Source: Phialocephala subalpina
Taxonomy: Eukaryota > Ascomycota > Leotiomycetes > Helotiales > Mollisiaceae
Direction of reading: 5' to 3'
Length of the DNA stretch: 64,000 nt
Assembly (NCBI GenBank): GCA_900073065.1
Contig: FJOG01000031.1
Coordinates: forward strand, 171,404 to 235,403
How positions within the stretch are numbered: position 1 is the stretch's first letter; every line of letters begins with the position of its first letter. The notes below the pieces were generated by a model, which worked only from the letters and a program-made list of their open reading frames with translations, did not search any database and had not been told where the DNA came from. Below are positions 1 through 10,800 of this stretch, in pieces. Both the position numbers and the translations under genes were made by a program.

Positions 1-2555
1 TCGTAAAGTTGAACACCGGTGACATCGTTCCAGCAGATCTGCGATTACTCGAAAGTGTGAATCTAGAAGTCGATGAGGCATCGCAGACAGGAGAATCATT
101 AGCCGTGTCGAAAGATGCGACGAAAGTCCTCGCAGGTGGAATGGAGAGCTCGACTGGTGATCGTGTGAATATGGCATACTCTGCAACAACCGTCACTCGT
201 GGTCGCGGAACTGGTGTTGTGGTTGCAATTGGAATGAACACCCTCGTTGGGAGTGTGGCCTCTCTGATGCGTGGCAAACCCGAGAAAACGAAGAGAGGCC
301 CTTTCGCAATGTTTTTGAATAAGTTCTGGCTCGGGTTCAAAGGAATTCTCGGCCTCGTCGGTACACCTATGCAAATCAAGCTGTCCCAATTCGCGATCCT
401 GCTCTTTGGCCTCGCTATCCTGCTAGCGATCATCGTCTTCTCGGTAAACAAGTGGGAGTTGTATAACGAAGTCGTGTTGTACGGCATATGTGTCGCTGTC
501 GCTGTTATACCAGAGTCGCTGATTGCTGTCATGACTATAACCATGGCTGTTGGCGTGAAAGCAATGGCGCAGGGCAATGTAGTTGTCAGACGCATGGCTG
601 CTCTCGAAGCTATCGGTGGCGTAACGAATATCTGCTCCGACAAGACGGGAACGTTGACTCAGGGCAAGATGGTGGCGCACAAAGTATGGGTTCCTAAGAT
701 GGGGATCCTGACCGTGAAGGACACGACCAACCATGTGGATCCAGAAGATGGCGTTGTTGATATCAATGACGGCATACTGGATTCTGGAAGCGCCGTCTCG
801 CATCCCAAACTCGAGATTTTGAGACCAGTCCTCGACTCGGTTGCACTGTGCAACTTTGCAAGTGTCTTCAGACGACCAGCCACCCAAGACTCAATGGAGA
901 AGGTGGCATCGTCAGGGGACTGGACAGCAACTGGAGACCCAACCGAGATTGCTCTGCAGGTGCTCGCTATGAGATTCGGTCGAGGAAAAGATGCAATTCT
1001 CAGCGCAGGCCAACTTACGTCTGTCGTGGAGCACCAATTCGAATCTAGTTTGAAGCGAATGTCGATTGCATACAAAGACCAAGGAAACGGAAATATCGAA
1101 GTACTTGCGAAGGGCGCGAGCGAATCTATATTGCCCATTCTGAACATCTCAGGAACCGACCGGGCAATACTTGAAAACATGCTAGATCGGCTTGCCAGCG
1201 ATGGACTTCGAGTCATCTGTGTCGCGAAGAAGGTTGTTCCAGAGGGTGAGCAGGTTGCTCTCTCAGATCGCACAATCATGGAATCTGAGTTGGAGTTCCA
1301 GGGCCTCATCGGTCTCCGTGATCCGCCTCGACTCGAGACTTCTGAAGCAGTTCAGAAATGCCATATGGCCGGAATCACAGTACATATGCTGACAGGAGAC
1401 CACTTAGTCACAGCTTCTGCCATCGCCCAAGAAGTCGGGATTTTAAAATCAGAATCACAAACATCAGGATCGGTCATGCAAGCCCAAGACTTTGACAAAC
1501 TATCCGATGCTGACATCGATGCGATGCCATCTTTGCCACTGGTCCTCGCTCGTTGCAGCCCCACTACCAAGGTTCGCATGGTCGACGCCTTGAAGCGCCG
1601 AAAAGCATTCTGTGTCATGACAGGCGATGGGGTGAATGATGCTCCAGCACTGAATCGAGCTGATGTCGGCATCGCAATGGGAATTAATGGAACCGATGTT
1701 GCGAAAGACGCCGCAGATATGATCTTGACGGACGACAACTTTGCATCGATCGTCAAGGCCGTGGAGGAGGGGAGACGTTTGTTCGACAATATTCAGAAGT
1801 TCCTTATGCATCTTCTGATTTCGAATATTGCCCAAGTCATCCTCCTTTTGATCGCGCTGGCTTTCAAGGACGGTGATGGCAACTCCGTCTTCCCACTTTC
1901 GCCACTCGAGATCCTTTGGGTGAACATGATCACCTCCTCGTTCCTCGCTCTAGGTCTTGGGATGGAAGAAGCTCAAACGGATATCATGACCCGCCGACCT
2001 CGTGACATGCGTGTCGGCGTCTTTACCCGAGAGCTCATCACTGACAAGATGTTGTATGGTAGTTTCGCTGGCATCCTCTGCTTGGTATCTTTTGTCATCG
2101 TGGTGTATGGTGACGGACACGGCAACCTCGGAGTCAACTGCAATGAAAACTGGAATGAGACATGCGATGTTGTATACCGTGGTCGAGCGACGGTTTTCGC
2201 GGTACTGAGTTTCCTTCTGCTAGTGACAGCATGGGAGGTCAAGCACTTCGGACGAAGTCTATTCAATCTCGACCCCAGACGTTTTCGAGGAAAGAGCGCA
2301 ATCTTCAAGGCTCTGGTCTACAATCGCTTCTTGCTGTGGGCGGTCGTTGCTGGATTCTTGATCACATTCCCAGTAGTCTACATACCAGTTGTCAACGAGA
2401 CTGTGTTCAAGCATAAAGGTATTACCTGGGAGTGGGGTGTTGTCTTGGGCTGCTTTGTGTCCTATGTCGCCTTTGTGGAAGCATGGAAAGCGATCAAAAG
2501 ACGCCTCGGATTGTGGTCGGGTAGCACGACGAAACAGATGGAATTCTCGGTGTAG
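1..2555 (+). CDS. ENA-type (IID) cation P-type ATPase, 5' truncated by window edge
   Basis: This is the C-terminal ~850 residues of a P-type ATPase that exports Na+ (or K+/Li+) across the plasma membrane. The frame is open to the left edge, so the N-terminal cytosolic part and first TM pair lie outside the window. Seen in order: an actuator-domain motif TGES near residue 27, membrane helices M3/M4 with the PES motif, the phosphorylation motif SDKTGTLT near residue 210, MLTGDH near 460, the hinge TGDGVNDAPALN near 540, then about six C-terminal helices. The IPESLIAV stretch in M4, the C-terminal VGVFT motif and the Cys-containing loop before M9 resemble fungal ENA-type ATPases rather than PMCA or SERCA pumps. 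No intron is visible in this part. ENA genes are commonly induced by salt and high pH, but no such element can be judged here. Cation specificity is inferred from family, not from residues. Confidence 0.88.
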   Translation, partial: VKLNTGDIVPADLRLLESVNLEVDEASQTGESLAVSKDATKVLAGGMESSTGDRVNMAYSATTVTRGRGTGVVVAIGMNTLVGSVASLMRGKPEKTKRGPFAMFLNKFWLGFKGILGLVGTPMQIKLSQFAILLFGLAILLAIIVFSVNKWELYNEVVLYGICVAVAVIPESLIAVMTITMAVGVKAMAQGNVVVRRMAALEAIGGVTNICSDKTGTLTQGKMVAHKVWVPKMGILTVKDTTNHVDPEDGVVDINDGILDSGSAVSHPKLEILRPVLDSVALCNFASVFRRPATQDSMEKVASSGDWTATGDPTEIALQVLAMRFGRGKDAILSAGQLTSVVEHQFESSLKRMSIAYKDQGNGNIEVLAKGASESILPILNISGTDRAILENMLDRLASDGLRVICVAKKVVPEGEQVALSDRTIMESELEFQGLIGLRDPPRLETSEAVQKCHMAGITVHMLTGDHLVTASAIAQEVGILKSESQTSGSVMQAQDFDKLSDADIDAMPSLPLVLARCSPTTKVRMVDALKRRKAFCVMTGDGVNDAPALNRADVGIAMGINGTDVAKDAADMILTDDNFASIVKAVEEGRRLFDNIQKFLMHLLISNIAQVILLLIALAFKDGDGNSVFPLSPLEILWVNMITSSFLALGLGMEEAQTDIMTRRPRDMRVGVFTRELITDKMLYGSFAGILCLVSFVIVVYGDGHGNLGVNCNENWNETCDVVYRGRATVFAVLSFLLLVTAWEVKHFGRSLFNLDPRRFRGKSAIFKALVYNRFLLWAVVAGFLITFPVVYIPVVNETVFKHKGITWEWGVVLGCFVSYVAFVEAWKAIKRRLGLWSGSTTKQMEFSV

Positions 2556-2836
2556 GTGTGGAGGAAATGGGCGAGGCCAAATACACGTGCGGTGAGGCAC
2601 GGGTACAATTCGGCGGTGTAGGATGGAAAGATCGGATGATGGAAGGTGGCAAAGAAATAGTGGTTTTGGTTCTGGACAATTGGTGAGCGATATCACGCGG
2701 CATCATCATGGAAGGGGATTATACCTTAGAAGGTCGTTATTATACATAGCAGCTCATCGTTGCCGTCCACTCGTTCAAGGACAAGGAGGCGCTCACTTGA
2801 ATACACTCTTTACTTCGACTGGCTTAGGACCGAAGC
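2556..2836. other. 3' intergenic gap between ENA ATPase and degenerate region
   Basis: About 280 bases with no convincing ORF on either strand. It presumably holds the 3' UTR of the ATPase gene. No repeat was seen. Confidence 0.5.
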
Positions 2837-4565
2837 CTAGTTGCTGAATAGTAGCGTGATGCGAAGCGTGATGCGAAAGTTGCGCGTATAATCGCTCGTC
2901 CATGCGAGCTTTTCCTCTTTGTCGCAATTGGCCAAGTATTCATCCAGAAACGCGAAGACCAATTCACAAGGGTATCTCACCCTATTGATTGGCGGCTCAA
3001 TCAAATTCGCTATACACCAATATAGTGTCTCGTGCCGAAAGAAATATTTGTCGAAGAAGGCGTCTTTCCTCTTTCCATGCTTCAATCTCCACTCGACCTT
3101 TCCAGCTGTGTATCTGAACATGTAAAGATCTCGAAACTCGAAGCGCGTCGGAAAGCTGTCTTGGGGCGTTTTTTCGCTATTCTCCAGTTGAAAAGCCAAA
3201 GCATGCTCCATTGACTAGATCGCAATATTATACTCTTCTGGCAAAGGTTTACCACATTGTATGCTGTCTCTATGGTTAAGTTAAAGGCTCTTGATGGTCT
3301 CGCAGCAATATCCACTGCCATAGGGCTTGCATGCTGACGTCCCTGTTGATTTCTGACAGAATCTGAAGGTGTGCTTCTTGTTCGCCATTGACTAGGTTTT
3401 GATGTATAGGTATGGCTTGTGCAGCAGTTCGTAGGTCTCGTCGCAGGTAAGCTGCATCGGTCCGCATCAACCAAACATGATCATTGGTCTCTTCGGCCTT
3501 TGCTAGACCTGTCGCAATCAAGGCATCGATATCGAATTTTGGCGGCTCCGAAAGGGCTGGTTGATGTGCGACGACCATGTTTCCAAGTGTCCGGATCTCC
3601 TAAATTCAAGCTTCGGAATATGAGTCTTGTTGGAATCGGGAGCCCCGCCTTCCACTGCAGGTCGTGCTTCCAGTCCTTCAACGAGAGCCCCAACAACCTC
3701 AATAAGAAATGCGAGAAGAACGGATTTCGTCTCCAGAATCAATTGCCCTCGAGGAAATCCGATGATGTCCAAACTGTGTGCCGCACTCTCGTCCCATGGT
3801 ACCAATTGTCCGTATTCCGAACCCGACATGACGACGCATAAAGGATTGTAATGTAAAGCAAGAAAGGCTTAATTATATCCGTACATCAAAACTTCGTTGT
3901 CGTGCGGTGCCCATTCCTCCGTTGAAAATCGTGTGTTCGATTATTCAAAAGCCCCAGCAATCGAGCAGAGTCGTCTTTCAAGGACTCAACGTCTAGCCAT
4001 GGAAGCAGCCATGATTCGTGTGATTCTCGAGCCAGCTTCCAGTCGTGAGTCGAATTGTCATTGAAAAATCTCGGGATAAACCATCGCTCGGGCTCGAGGT
4101 CCGGTTTGCACCCCAATAAGACCTCCTCTGTTATCCCTGCTTTTCTTCCTCCATCGCTTCGCTATTGTAGTTCCATGTTCCGCACATTGTTGTCGCAGAT
4201 AGTCGAGCGAGGAAGTGATCTGCCTCATGTATCCCGCAACGAGAAGTCTTGCTTCTTCGTCGTCGACTTTGTGGGAGTACGCGTTCCGGAAATGTGTTTG
4301 TTGCCCAGTGGTTCAAAATTGTTGATTGCAGACGTAGCACTCGCAGTGCCCTGGGATGATATTTCGCGGCGGGGGCTTGGGAAGGGTTGGATCTATCAAG
4401 TATTGCAGCTCTTCGTCCGTCCTGTTCGACAGTTCAGCACGAACCCGATCCATTCGCGTCCACTCCTCGGCTTCTACAATGCTTTTCTTTCATATCGGCC
4501 ACGCACACAAGTTTGGCAGATTTGGGTTCATACAGCTCCAACGCGTCTGCAGGTTGACGCGACAT
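2837..4565 (-). pseudogene. Degenerate member of the fungal LQTDP-motif hypothetical family
   Basis: Fragments in successive frames on the minus strand read in order as one protein, starting at ATG 4565 (MSRQPADALELYEP). Recognisable pieces are an ECYVCNQ zinc-like motif near 4330, EARLLVAGYMRQ near 4240, an ERWFIPRFFND block near 4080, GSEYGQLVPWDE near 3820, INQPF/PPKFDID near 3550, DHVWLMRTDAAYLRR near 3470, and DLYMFRY with FAFLDEYL at 3130-2930. They match my recollection of a large uncharacterised Pezizomycotina family whose hallmark is WLLQTDPxYxRR. Breaks seen are frameshifts near 4473, 4110 and 3552, an in-frame TGA at 4313-4315, a stop at 3886 followed by a short gap, and a break at 3290-3211. 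The family's usual C-terminal part is missing. The breaks are too close together to be introns. Function of the family is unknown. Confidence 0.7.
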
Positions 4566-5065
4566 CTTGGTGGGTTGAGTGGAGAATGGAAGAGGTTGGT
4601 TGTTTTGTTTCAAGTTCCGTACAGTGACAGACTCTCGCGATCATGCTAAAGTTTACGAGGCTCACACCTGAAACCCCAGGCCACAATGAATTCTCCAGGC
4701 CAAAATCGCTAAAATAGGGGCTTCGCCAGTACCGTGTTGAATTCCTTTGCGCGCTTTGGAATATTAATGTCGCTCTCTTCATGATCACAGATATCATTGA
4801 CGGAGACTTTAAGAAGTCGTCTTCTATGTCATCCGGGGAGAGGGAATTGATTTTGAGAGCGAACTTCATTTTGTTGGTTGTTTTACAGTCTGGCATGTCT
4901 TGCTAACAAATGTTGTGCGGGACATTTATTGATGCATCTAGTCTAGTTTGTAGTCTTATAAGGATATTTATTCATCTGGATTGAAGATAACAAAATGGTT
5001 TCTTACTTGAGTCAATTTCGGGCAGCCGGCTGCCGTCAAGTACTTCACATCTTATCTTACTCACT
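4566..5065. other. Intergenic stretch, nothing clear
   Basis: About 500 bases. A 122-residue minus-strand frame (4528-4896) is open here, but its 3' part overlaps the start of the degenerate gene in another frame and it shows no recognisable motif. I see no supported gene. Confidence 0.4.
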
Positions 5066-5644
5066 CTACGTGTGTCTACGAGCAGCAGCTCTTCTCGACC
5101 GGCTCAACCTCGTTTGGTACCGACGACGAGATTCCTCGCGATATCGCCAAGACAGCTCCTGTGCCTGAAGGCAGGCTAGGACAACGCCCGCATATGCCTC
5201 CGCAAGGGCGAGGATATGCCTGTCTCGTGGCAAGAAACTACCAGGGGACATGGAGAGCATGACTGTCTCAATGGCAAATCTGAGTCTGTCAAGAGTGATA
5301 CGAAACTGGGTCTGGAGAGAGTGTGGACGAATTCTCCAGCCCCAGGCTCTGAATAGCTTTAGGAGCAGGTTGCGCATTGTAGTAGGGTCTTGTCGAACGA
5401 GATATTCTAAGAATGCTGCGGAATAGAGAGCGTTCTGTTCGAGTAGGAGCTGCTCCATAGTAGAATAATTTGGGACCTTGAGACTCATGTCGTGAGGCTT
5501 GCCACGGAGTGAATTTTCAGCTGTAGGAATGCGTAATAACAGGCCGTTGTTAACAAGGAATTCGAACATGTCGAATGTCATAACTGAATGTAGGTATTGT
5601 GGGTGCATAGATTCCTGTTGGTTTGGTTGGGAGCATCGTTGCAA
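5066..5644 (-). CDS. Hypothetical protein, 192 aa
   Basis: A single open frame encodes 192 residues, not recognised. The middle is a mixed hydrophobic/charged, probably helical region; the last ~25 residues are strongly basic (Arg-rich, ending RRAAARRHT). No signal peptide or membrane segment is evident. It lies among decayed genes on the same strand and could be a surviving exon of a longer gene; the start at 5644 is simply the first ATG of the frame. Codon use and composition look coding, but there is no motif to confirm it. Confidence 0.4.
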   Translation of the reverse strand: MQRCSQPNQQESMHPQYLHSVMTFDMFEFLVNNGLLLRIPTAENSLRGKPHDMSLKVPNYSTMEQLLLEQNALYSAAFLEYLVRQDPTTMRNLLLKLFRAWGWRIRPHSLQTQFRITLDRLRFAIETVMLSMSPGSFLPRDRHILALAEAYAGVVLACLQAQELSWRYREESRRRYQTRLSRSRRAAARRHT

Positions 5645-6471
5645 AGCTTGCTGATAGCGTAATGTAAAGTAGATGAAGTTGGATCTGCTGTAACGAAGTG
5701 TTGCTGATGGACTGAGAGATAATGATCACTTTAACCTTCCCTGTGATCTAGTACTTTCATACAACGCCTTGTTCTAGCGGAGCAAGCACTCCACATACTT
5801 CAATGACTACCGGGCAACGAGGATCTCGAAATTGTGCCAATCGGCCTCCAGCGCAGGAAGGAAGTTGACGACAGCGCTCAACGAGTGTCGCGGGTCGATT
5901 TGCGAACTATCTAGCCAGCACTTGCGGGTCATCAGGAAGTTCAAACAAGGCTAGGTCATCAAAAGATCCTACAAGAGATTTTGCCATGGCAGAAATTTGC
6001 TTCGACTTTGATGTGTCGACTTATACCGCGCAAATGTAAGCGTTCGGGGAAAGCAGAGGAGAGAGAAAGCGTCAATGAGAGGGAGATATTCGAACAACCT
6101 AAAATGAGAAGGCAAGAATAGCTTGGGTCTGTGAACGTGTGAGAAGTAGCTAGCGAAACAGGATTTAGCGAGTGAACTCAGGCACATAAGAGAGCAAAAC
6201 CCTCAGCACAGGATTTTTGTGATGGAGATACTTACTTCTATGATAGATCAGGGAGCAAAATAGATCACAAGATTCTGTCAAAATGGAGTTGGGAGTTGAA
6301 ATTGGTTTTGTGTATAAGTGTATTCAGTTTAGTAACAGGGGTTAGTAGCAGGGGAGGGTTACGTACTTTCAAAGTTGCGATCTCGACAGCCAGCTGTCAA
6401 GAAGCTTCCTTTTAAAATATTCCATCGATCCTGGTATCTTGATCTTTGGTTTCTTTGAGACATCTTCACTC
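5645..6471. other. Intergenic stretch without supported gene
   Basis: About 830 bases with only short open frames on both strands. I see no intact gene, repeat or transposon end. Confidence 0.4.
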
Positions 6472-6874
6472 TCAAAACACATGGGACCAAGTCTCGAAGA
6501 TATCAAACATATCTCCCTCTGAATTGTCGTTGTCGTCAAGATAATCCGGACTGAGAAACTCGGCAAGCTCAAGATGTCGTGAAAGAGCTTGACACTGTGT
6601 TCTTAGGGCGCCCGGCAGATGAATTGTTTCGTCAAGGACAGGGACATGAAAAATGTCCTCCATAGCTGCACCAATATTCCGAAACCAATCGACCCAGGAC
6701 AAGATTCAGCTTCGTTTCGAGCGATTCCCAGCCAAACCACGTGGCTAGCTGTGCGAGCCACTTAGTTGACCTGATGGCGTTCAGCAGAGTCAGGTAGTCT
6801 AGAAATCCGATGACATTCTCTATGTGGATCCTAGCCCGGATTTGATCGGAATCAAACGGCTCGTCCACATCCAT
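6472..6874 (-). pseudogene. Hypothetical gene fragment split by one frameshift
   Basis: Two overlapping minus-strand frames look like one protein. The first, from ATG 6874 (MDVDEPFDSDQ), reads coherently to about 6705. The second takes over at about 6702 (SWVDWFRNIGAAMED) and ends in an acidic tail (SPDYLDDNDNSEGD) at 6472. The switch needs a single-base shift around 6700-6710 and leaves no room for an intron. The combined product would be about 130 residues and is not recognised. It lies in the same decayed interval as the LQTDP-family pseudogene, so it may be another broken accessory gene. Confidence 0.4.
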
Positions 6875-7886
6875 TCATACTTCGTGTTTGTTGAATAAAC
6901 GCGAGAACTTGCTCTCGAGAGAATTGGGACGAGCAGGGAATTGATGTAACTAATGCATCTCAATGAAATGAGATGTTTCTTTGATCATGACGAACGGTAC
7001 TGGGAGAAGATCATCGTCTTCCTCGAAGATGTAATGATCGAAGTTGTGACACATCGTAAGTGGTTTGTCTGGTGATCTGGTAGAGAGGGAGAAGTTCGGT
7101 TTCAATACTTGAGTTCTGTAGCGGTGGTTTGAGGATTGCTGTAGATGGTGATGTAATGGATGATAGTGGGAAGTGAGAAACCAATGGACACTTTATGCGC
7201 ATGAGATATCCGAACACAATGAACTGTTCCTGAAGAACAAATGTTTCTTGGCTTTTGTGTCCTCACAAGGGACCCTGGTTGTTGGCAAATCTTTTACAGC
7301 TTGTTCTCTTCCGTCTTTATTCGAGGAAACAGGATCATTGTCGGAACGCGGTGTCAGTTCACGTGACCCGTTCTCCTCTTTAAAGATCAGATCTCAGCAG
7401 ATAGTAACGAAACAGAATTACATATACAGCGTAGAACCAAGACAAGGCAATTCTAATTGCAAACTAAGAATCCTCTCAATTCGACACAAGGAAGAAATCT
7501 CGGGGTGAAGCCCCGAATGATCACTTGAAACAACCCATAGAAAGACCAAGGGGATATGTTTGAAGCGTGTATTTACTAGACTATGTGCAAATCTTCTTCC
7601 GAACAATGAAAGGAAAAATCTAACTACTTGAGCATAATAGCTCATACAATATCAACATGGGGTATCTCCGGGTATATCCAACTGAGTCTCCTCATATTCA
7701 AATATGTCCACCTATACAAAATAAACAAGGAGCGTCAAAGCGCTTTTGACAAATCCCGAGCCCCTGAAAACAAAAGAAAACTTATGTACGTAATCTATAC
7801 AATATAGAGAAGTCTCTTCTCAACACCAATATTCCCAACACCACAGACATAATACACAATATGAACAATAGATGAGCCAAAGATCA
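6875..7886. other. 3' flank of the giant surface-protein gene, no gene seen
   Basis: About 1 kb with only short, unsupported frames. The part next to 7886 is AT-rich and is presumably the 3' UTR and terminator region of the giant minus-strand gene. Confidence 0.45.
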
Positions 7887-10800
7887 TCACAAAACAAACA
7901 ACACCACCACCAAGAAGATTAACAACATCGATATCACACTAACACTCAAGACAACACCACCCTCAGACTTCGAGCTCGATGCTTGAGGGATCTCCGGGAA
8001 CGGATGGATAGCCGTGTCATCGACACTCTGGATCGCCGGACTCTCTACATGCATGTTCTCGGGAGCTTTCTCTGCTTTATGATCGTGAACCGCGTGGTGT
8101 TTGGATACAGCACTCTGTGGAGCAAGCGTCTCAACAGCTTGTTGCTGTGAGATAGGCGCCTGTTGTGGTACAGCGTCGTGAGGTATAGCAGTCTCAGATG
8201 GGAAGGTCGTTGCTACCGAGGTTTGAGGAGCGGCTGTGTGCAGGATAGAGCTATGAGGCGAAGCACTCCAAGAGGTCGAGTTGAACATGGTCGAGTTCAG
8301 CATCGCGGAGCTAGAAGAAGGGCTGTATGAAGTAGAGTTGTAGATGCTGCTGATGCTTGATGAACTCAATCTCAAGGACAATGGCGACCCTTCAACATTT
8401 GTGAAGATCGGAAGCTGGAAGCCAGACGTGAGCGTGACGCCAGAGCAGGACGCGCAAGTATAAACCACAGGAGGAGTATATGGCGATGGAGCGATACCAG
8501 GGCTGCTTCTGCAAAGCGTCCGCGTGATGGTTACTCTAGATGACGGGCAGGAATAGTGTGCCGCTGACATTTGGCATGGGTAACAGGGCTGTCCAGCAGT
8601 TGCAGTATTCCAGAGCTCGGTCGTATCGCTGTAGAAGGTCTCCGTGATGTAAGATGTTGTTGTTAAGCCATCGTTGATGGTGATCTCGACGATGATATCT
8701 ACAATGATTGTCACAAGAATGCCGATGACCTCCTTGGGCTCCGAAGATTGCGTCGGTTCTGAAGCTTGCACATTTGAGGCCAATTCTGCATGTTGAGATT
8801 CCGCAGGAGAAGGAGGCTGAGCAGGAGGATGGGCAGGCGGCGAATCTGGAAGGAGTGGAGTTTCGATCGGACTCTGGGATTCGGCAGGCGGTGGAGCTGG
8901 GGGCGGTACCGATGGTAATGGTGGATAGCTCGTAGTATACACAGGTATTGAAACCGTTGCGGTCTTACCCAAGGGGCAATTGGTAACAAGTACAGGACAT
9001 GACGTAATGGTATACGTGATGGCAGTATGTACCGTAGCGGTTGTCCAAGGAGGTAGCTGTGGAGCTTGCGTGACTGGATGGGCCGAGGTAGTAACAGAAA
9101 TGATCTGCGTGGTCTTGCTTCCAATTGGGCAATCTGTGATGACCGGAGCACAGGTTGTGATAGTGTCGATGACTGTTGTGTAGATGGTTTCTGTTGTCCA
9201 AGTAATTGGAGGTTCAAGAATTGGGGTGATGAGTTGTGGGGCTGAAAACACAGGAGTTGATAGGAGACGAAGAGGAGACACAGGTAGAAGACCTGTTGTT
9301 GATAACGATGTTGAGATTTCCGCTGGTGAAGATAATGTTGTGACAGCGGATGTAAGGATAGGTGTAGCTGGCTCAGTGATGGGCGCCAGAGACGTGAGCA
9401 CAGCTGAGGATGAGGTACTCGATTGGACGATTCTAGATGTGTTGTGCCATCTTGACATGGTATTGAAAAGCCCGTGAGTAGAAGATGGTTGAGCCAAAGT
9501 AGATTGGGGTTCCGATATGGCCAAGGTTGAAAGTGGAGAGGCGGGAATAGCAGAGGTCTCTGTTTGAGGACTTGCTGGAGTAAATATGATTGAGGTGGTG
9601 GTAGATGCCAACAGTTGCGAAGCTGTTTCTTGAACATTTGAAGTAACTGGGAGAACAGTCTCTTGGTGACCGGAAGATGCACTACTGTGCGCTGCTGTAG
9701 GAATGGAATACCCTTCTGATTGAACCGTAGCTGGCGAGATGATCGAGCGATGTTCTGTTTGACTCTGAGCTGCTAGTGAGATCTCTGATAGAGTTGGTTG
9801 TCTTTCTAATGAAGCGCTTAGAGATTTCTTGGATGCGACACCAGAAATTAGCTCTGAGATGCTAGGAACGGCCTTTGAAACCTCCGATTGTGCGGCTGAA
9901 GTTTCTGACAGGATGGTCTTGGCTCCATTAATGACAGAGGTCATTGGAGAAACCATTCCCGGCACAGTCGAAGCAGTCGTCGAGAGTTCTGAGGAAGTCA
10001 ATGGAGGCGGGATCTCTATCTGTGATGTGACCGAAACCAACGATGTTGAGCTAGATGCGCGAGATATTCCGAAGACAATTGACAAGTTTCCATATATCGT
10101 ACTTGAAGAACTGAGCATTCTTGTATGGAAAATATCGAGAGGCGCCGTTGTCGGTGTAGCAGAGCTTTCAGAGTAAGACAAGAATTCTGCTGGCGCTGTC
10201 CCGGATTGGGTAGTTAACGATGCTGGACTCTCGAATGCAGAGCCCTGAGCGTGGGAAACCGTGACGCTTGTAGTTTGGCTTTGAACTGAAGAGATGCTGA
10301 CATCCGAAAGAAGCGATGTCGATAGAGTAGCACTTCGCAACGAAGTCACTGCAGAAGTCCTGACCAAGTTTTCTGATACTGAGATGGGCGATGCTTCTGA
10401 GAGTATGGCGGAGGAACTTGATTGGAGAGCGATTGATGTGGTCGTGACCGCGTTCGATACCTGTGACGCGGGGAAAGCTACAGTTTCCGATGCAAAAATT
10501 GCTAGGCTTGAGGTTAGACCGCTTGCATGAGTGCTAAGAACATTTAACATCGATGCAGTGACAGCTGTTGAGCTCGCAGAAGACCTAGGAACCTCAGTGG
10601 GAGCCAAAAGGCTGAAAGTCGATGTAGTTGTGACAGAGGCTTCGATGACACTTGAAACCAATTTGGTTGAAGGCATGATGCTCTCGTGCGCCGTGGGCAA
10701 CGAAGTTGGCGGGCTTGTCAAAACAGATTTCCTTGGGAGAACAAACGACAGATTTCCGTACATGGCGCTGCTAGAAATACTCTGAGCACTGGCGAAACTT

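Noticed and set aside
4055..4627. 190-residue plus-strand frame
   Set aside because: It is antisense to the LQTDP-family pseudogene, which carries recognisable motifs.
8711..9682. 323-residue minus-strand frame overlapping the C-terminal part of the giant gene
   Set aside because: It is a His/Gln/Arg/Leu-rich frame of the same strand, a shadow of the Ser/Thr/Pro-coding sequence.
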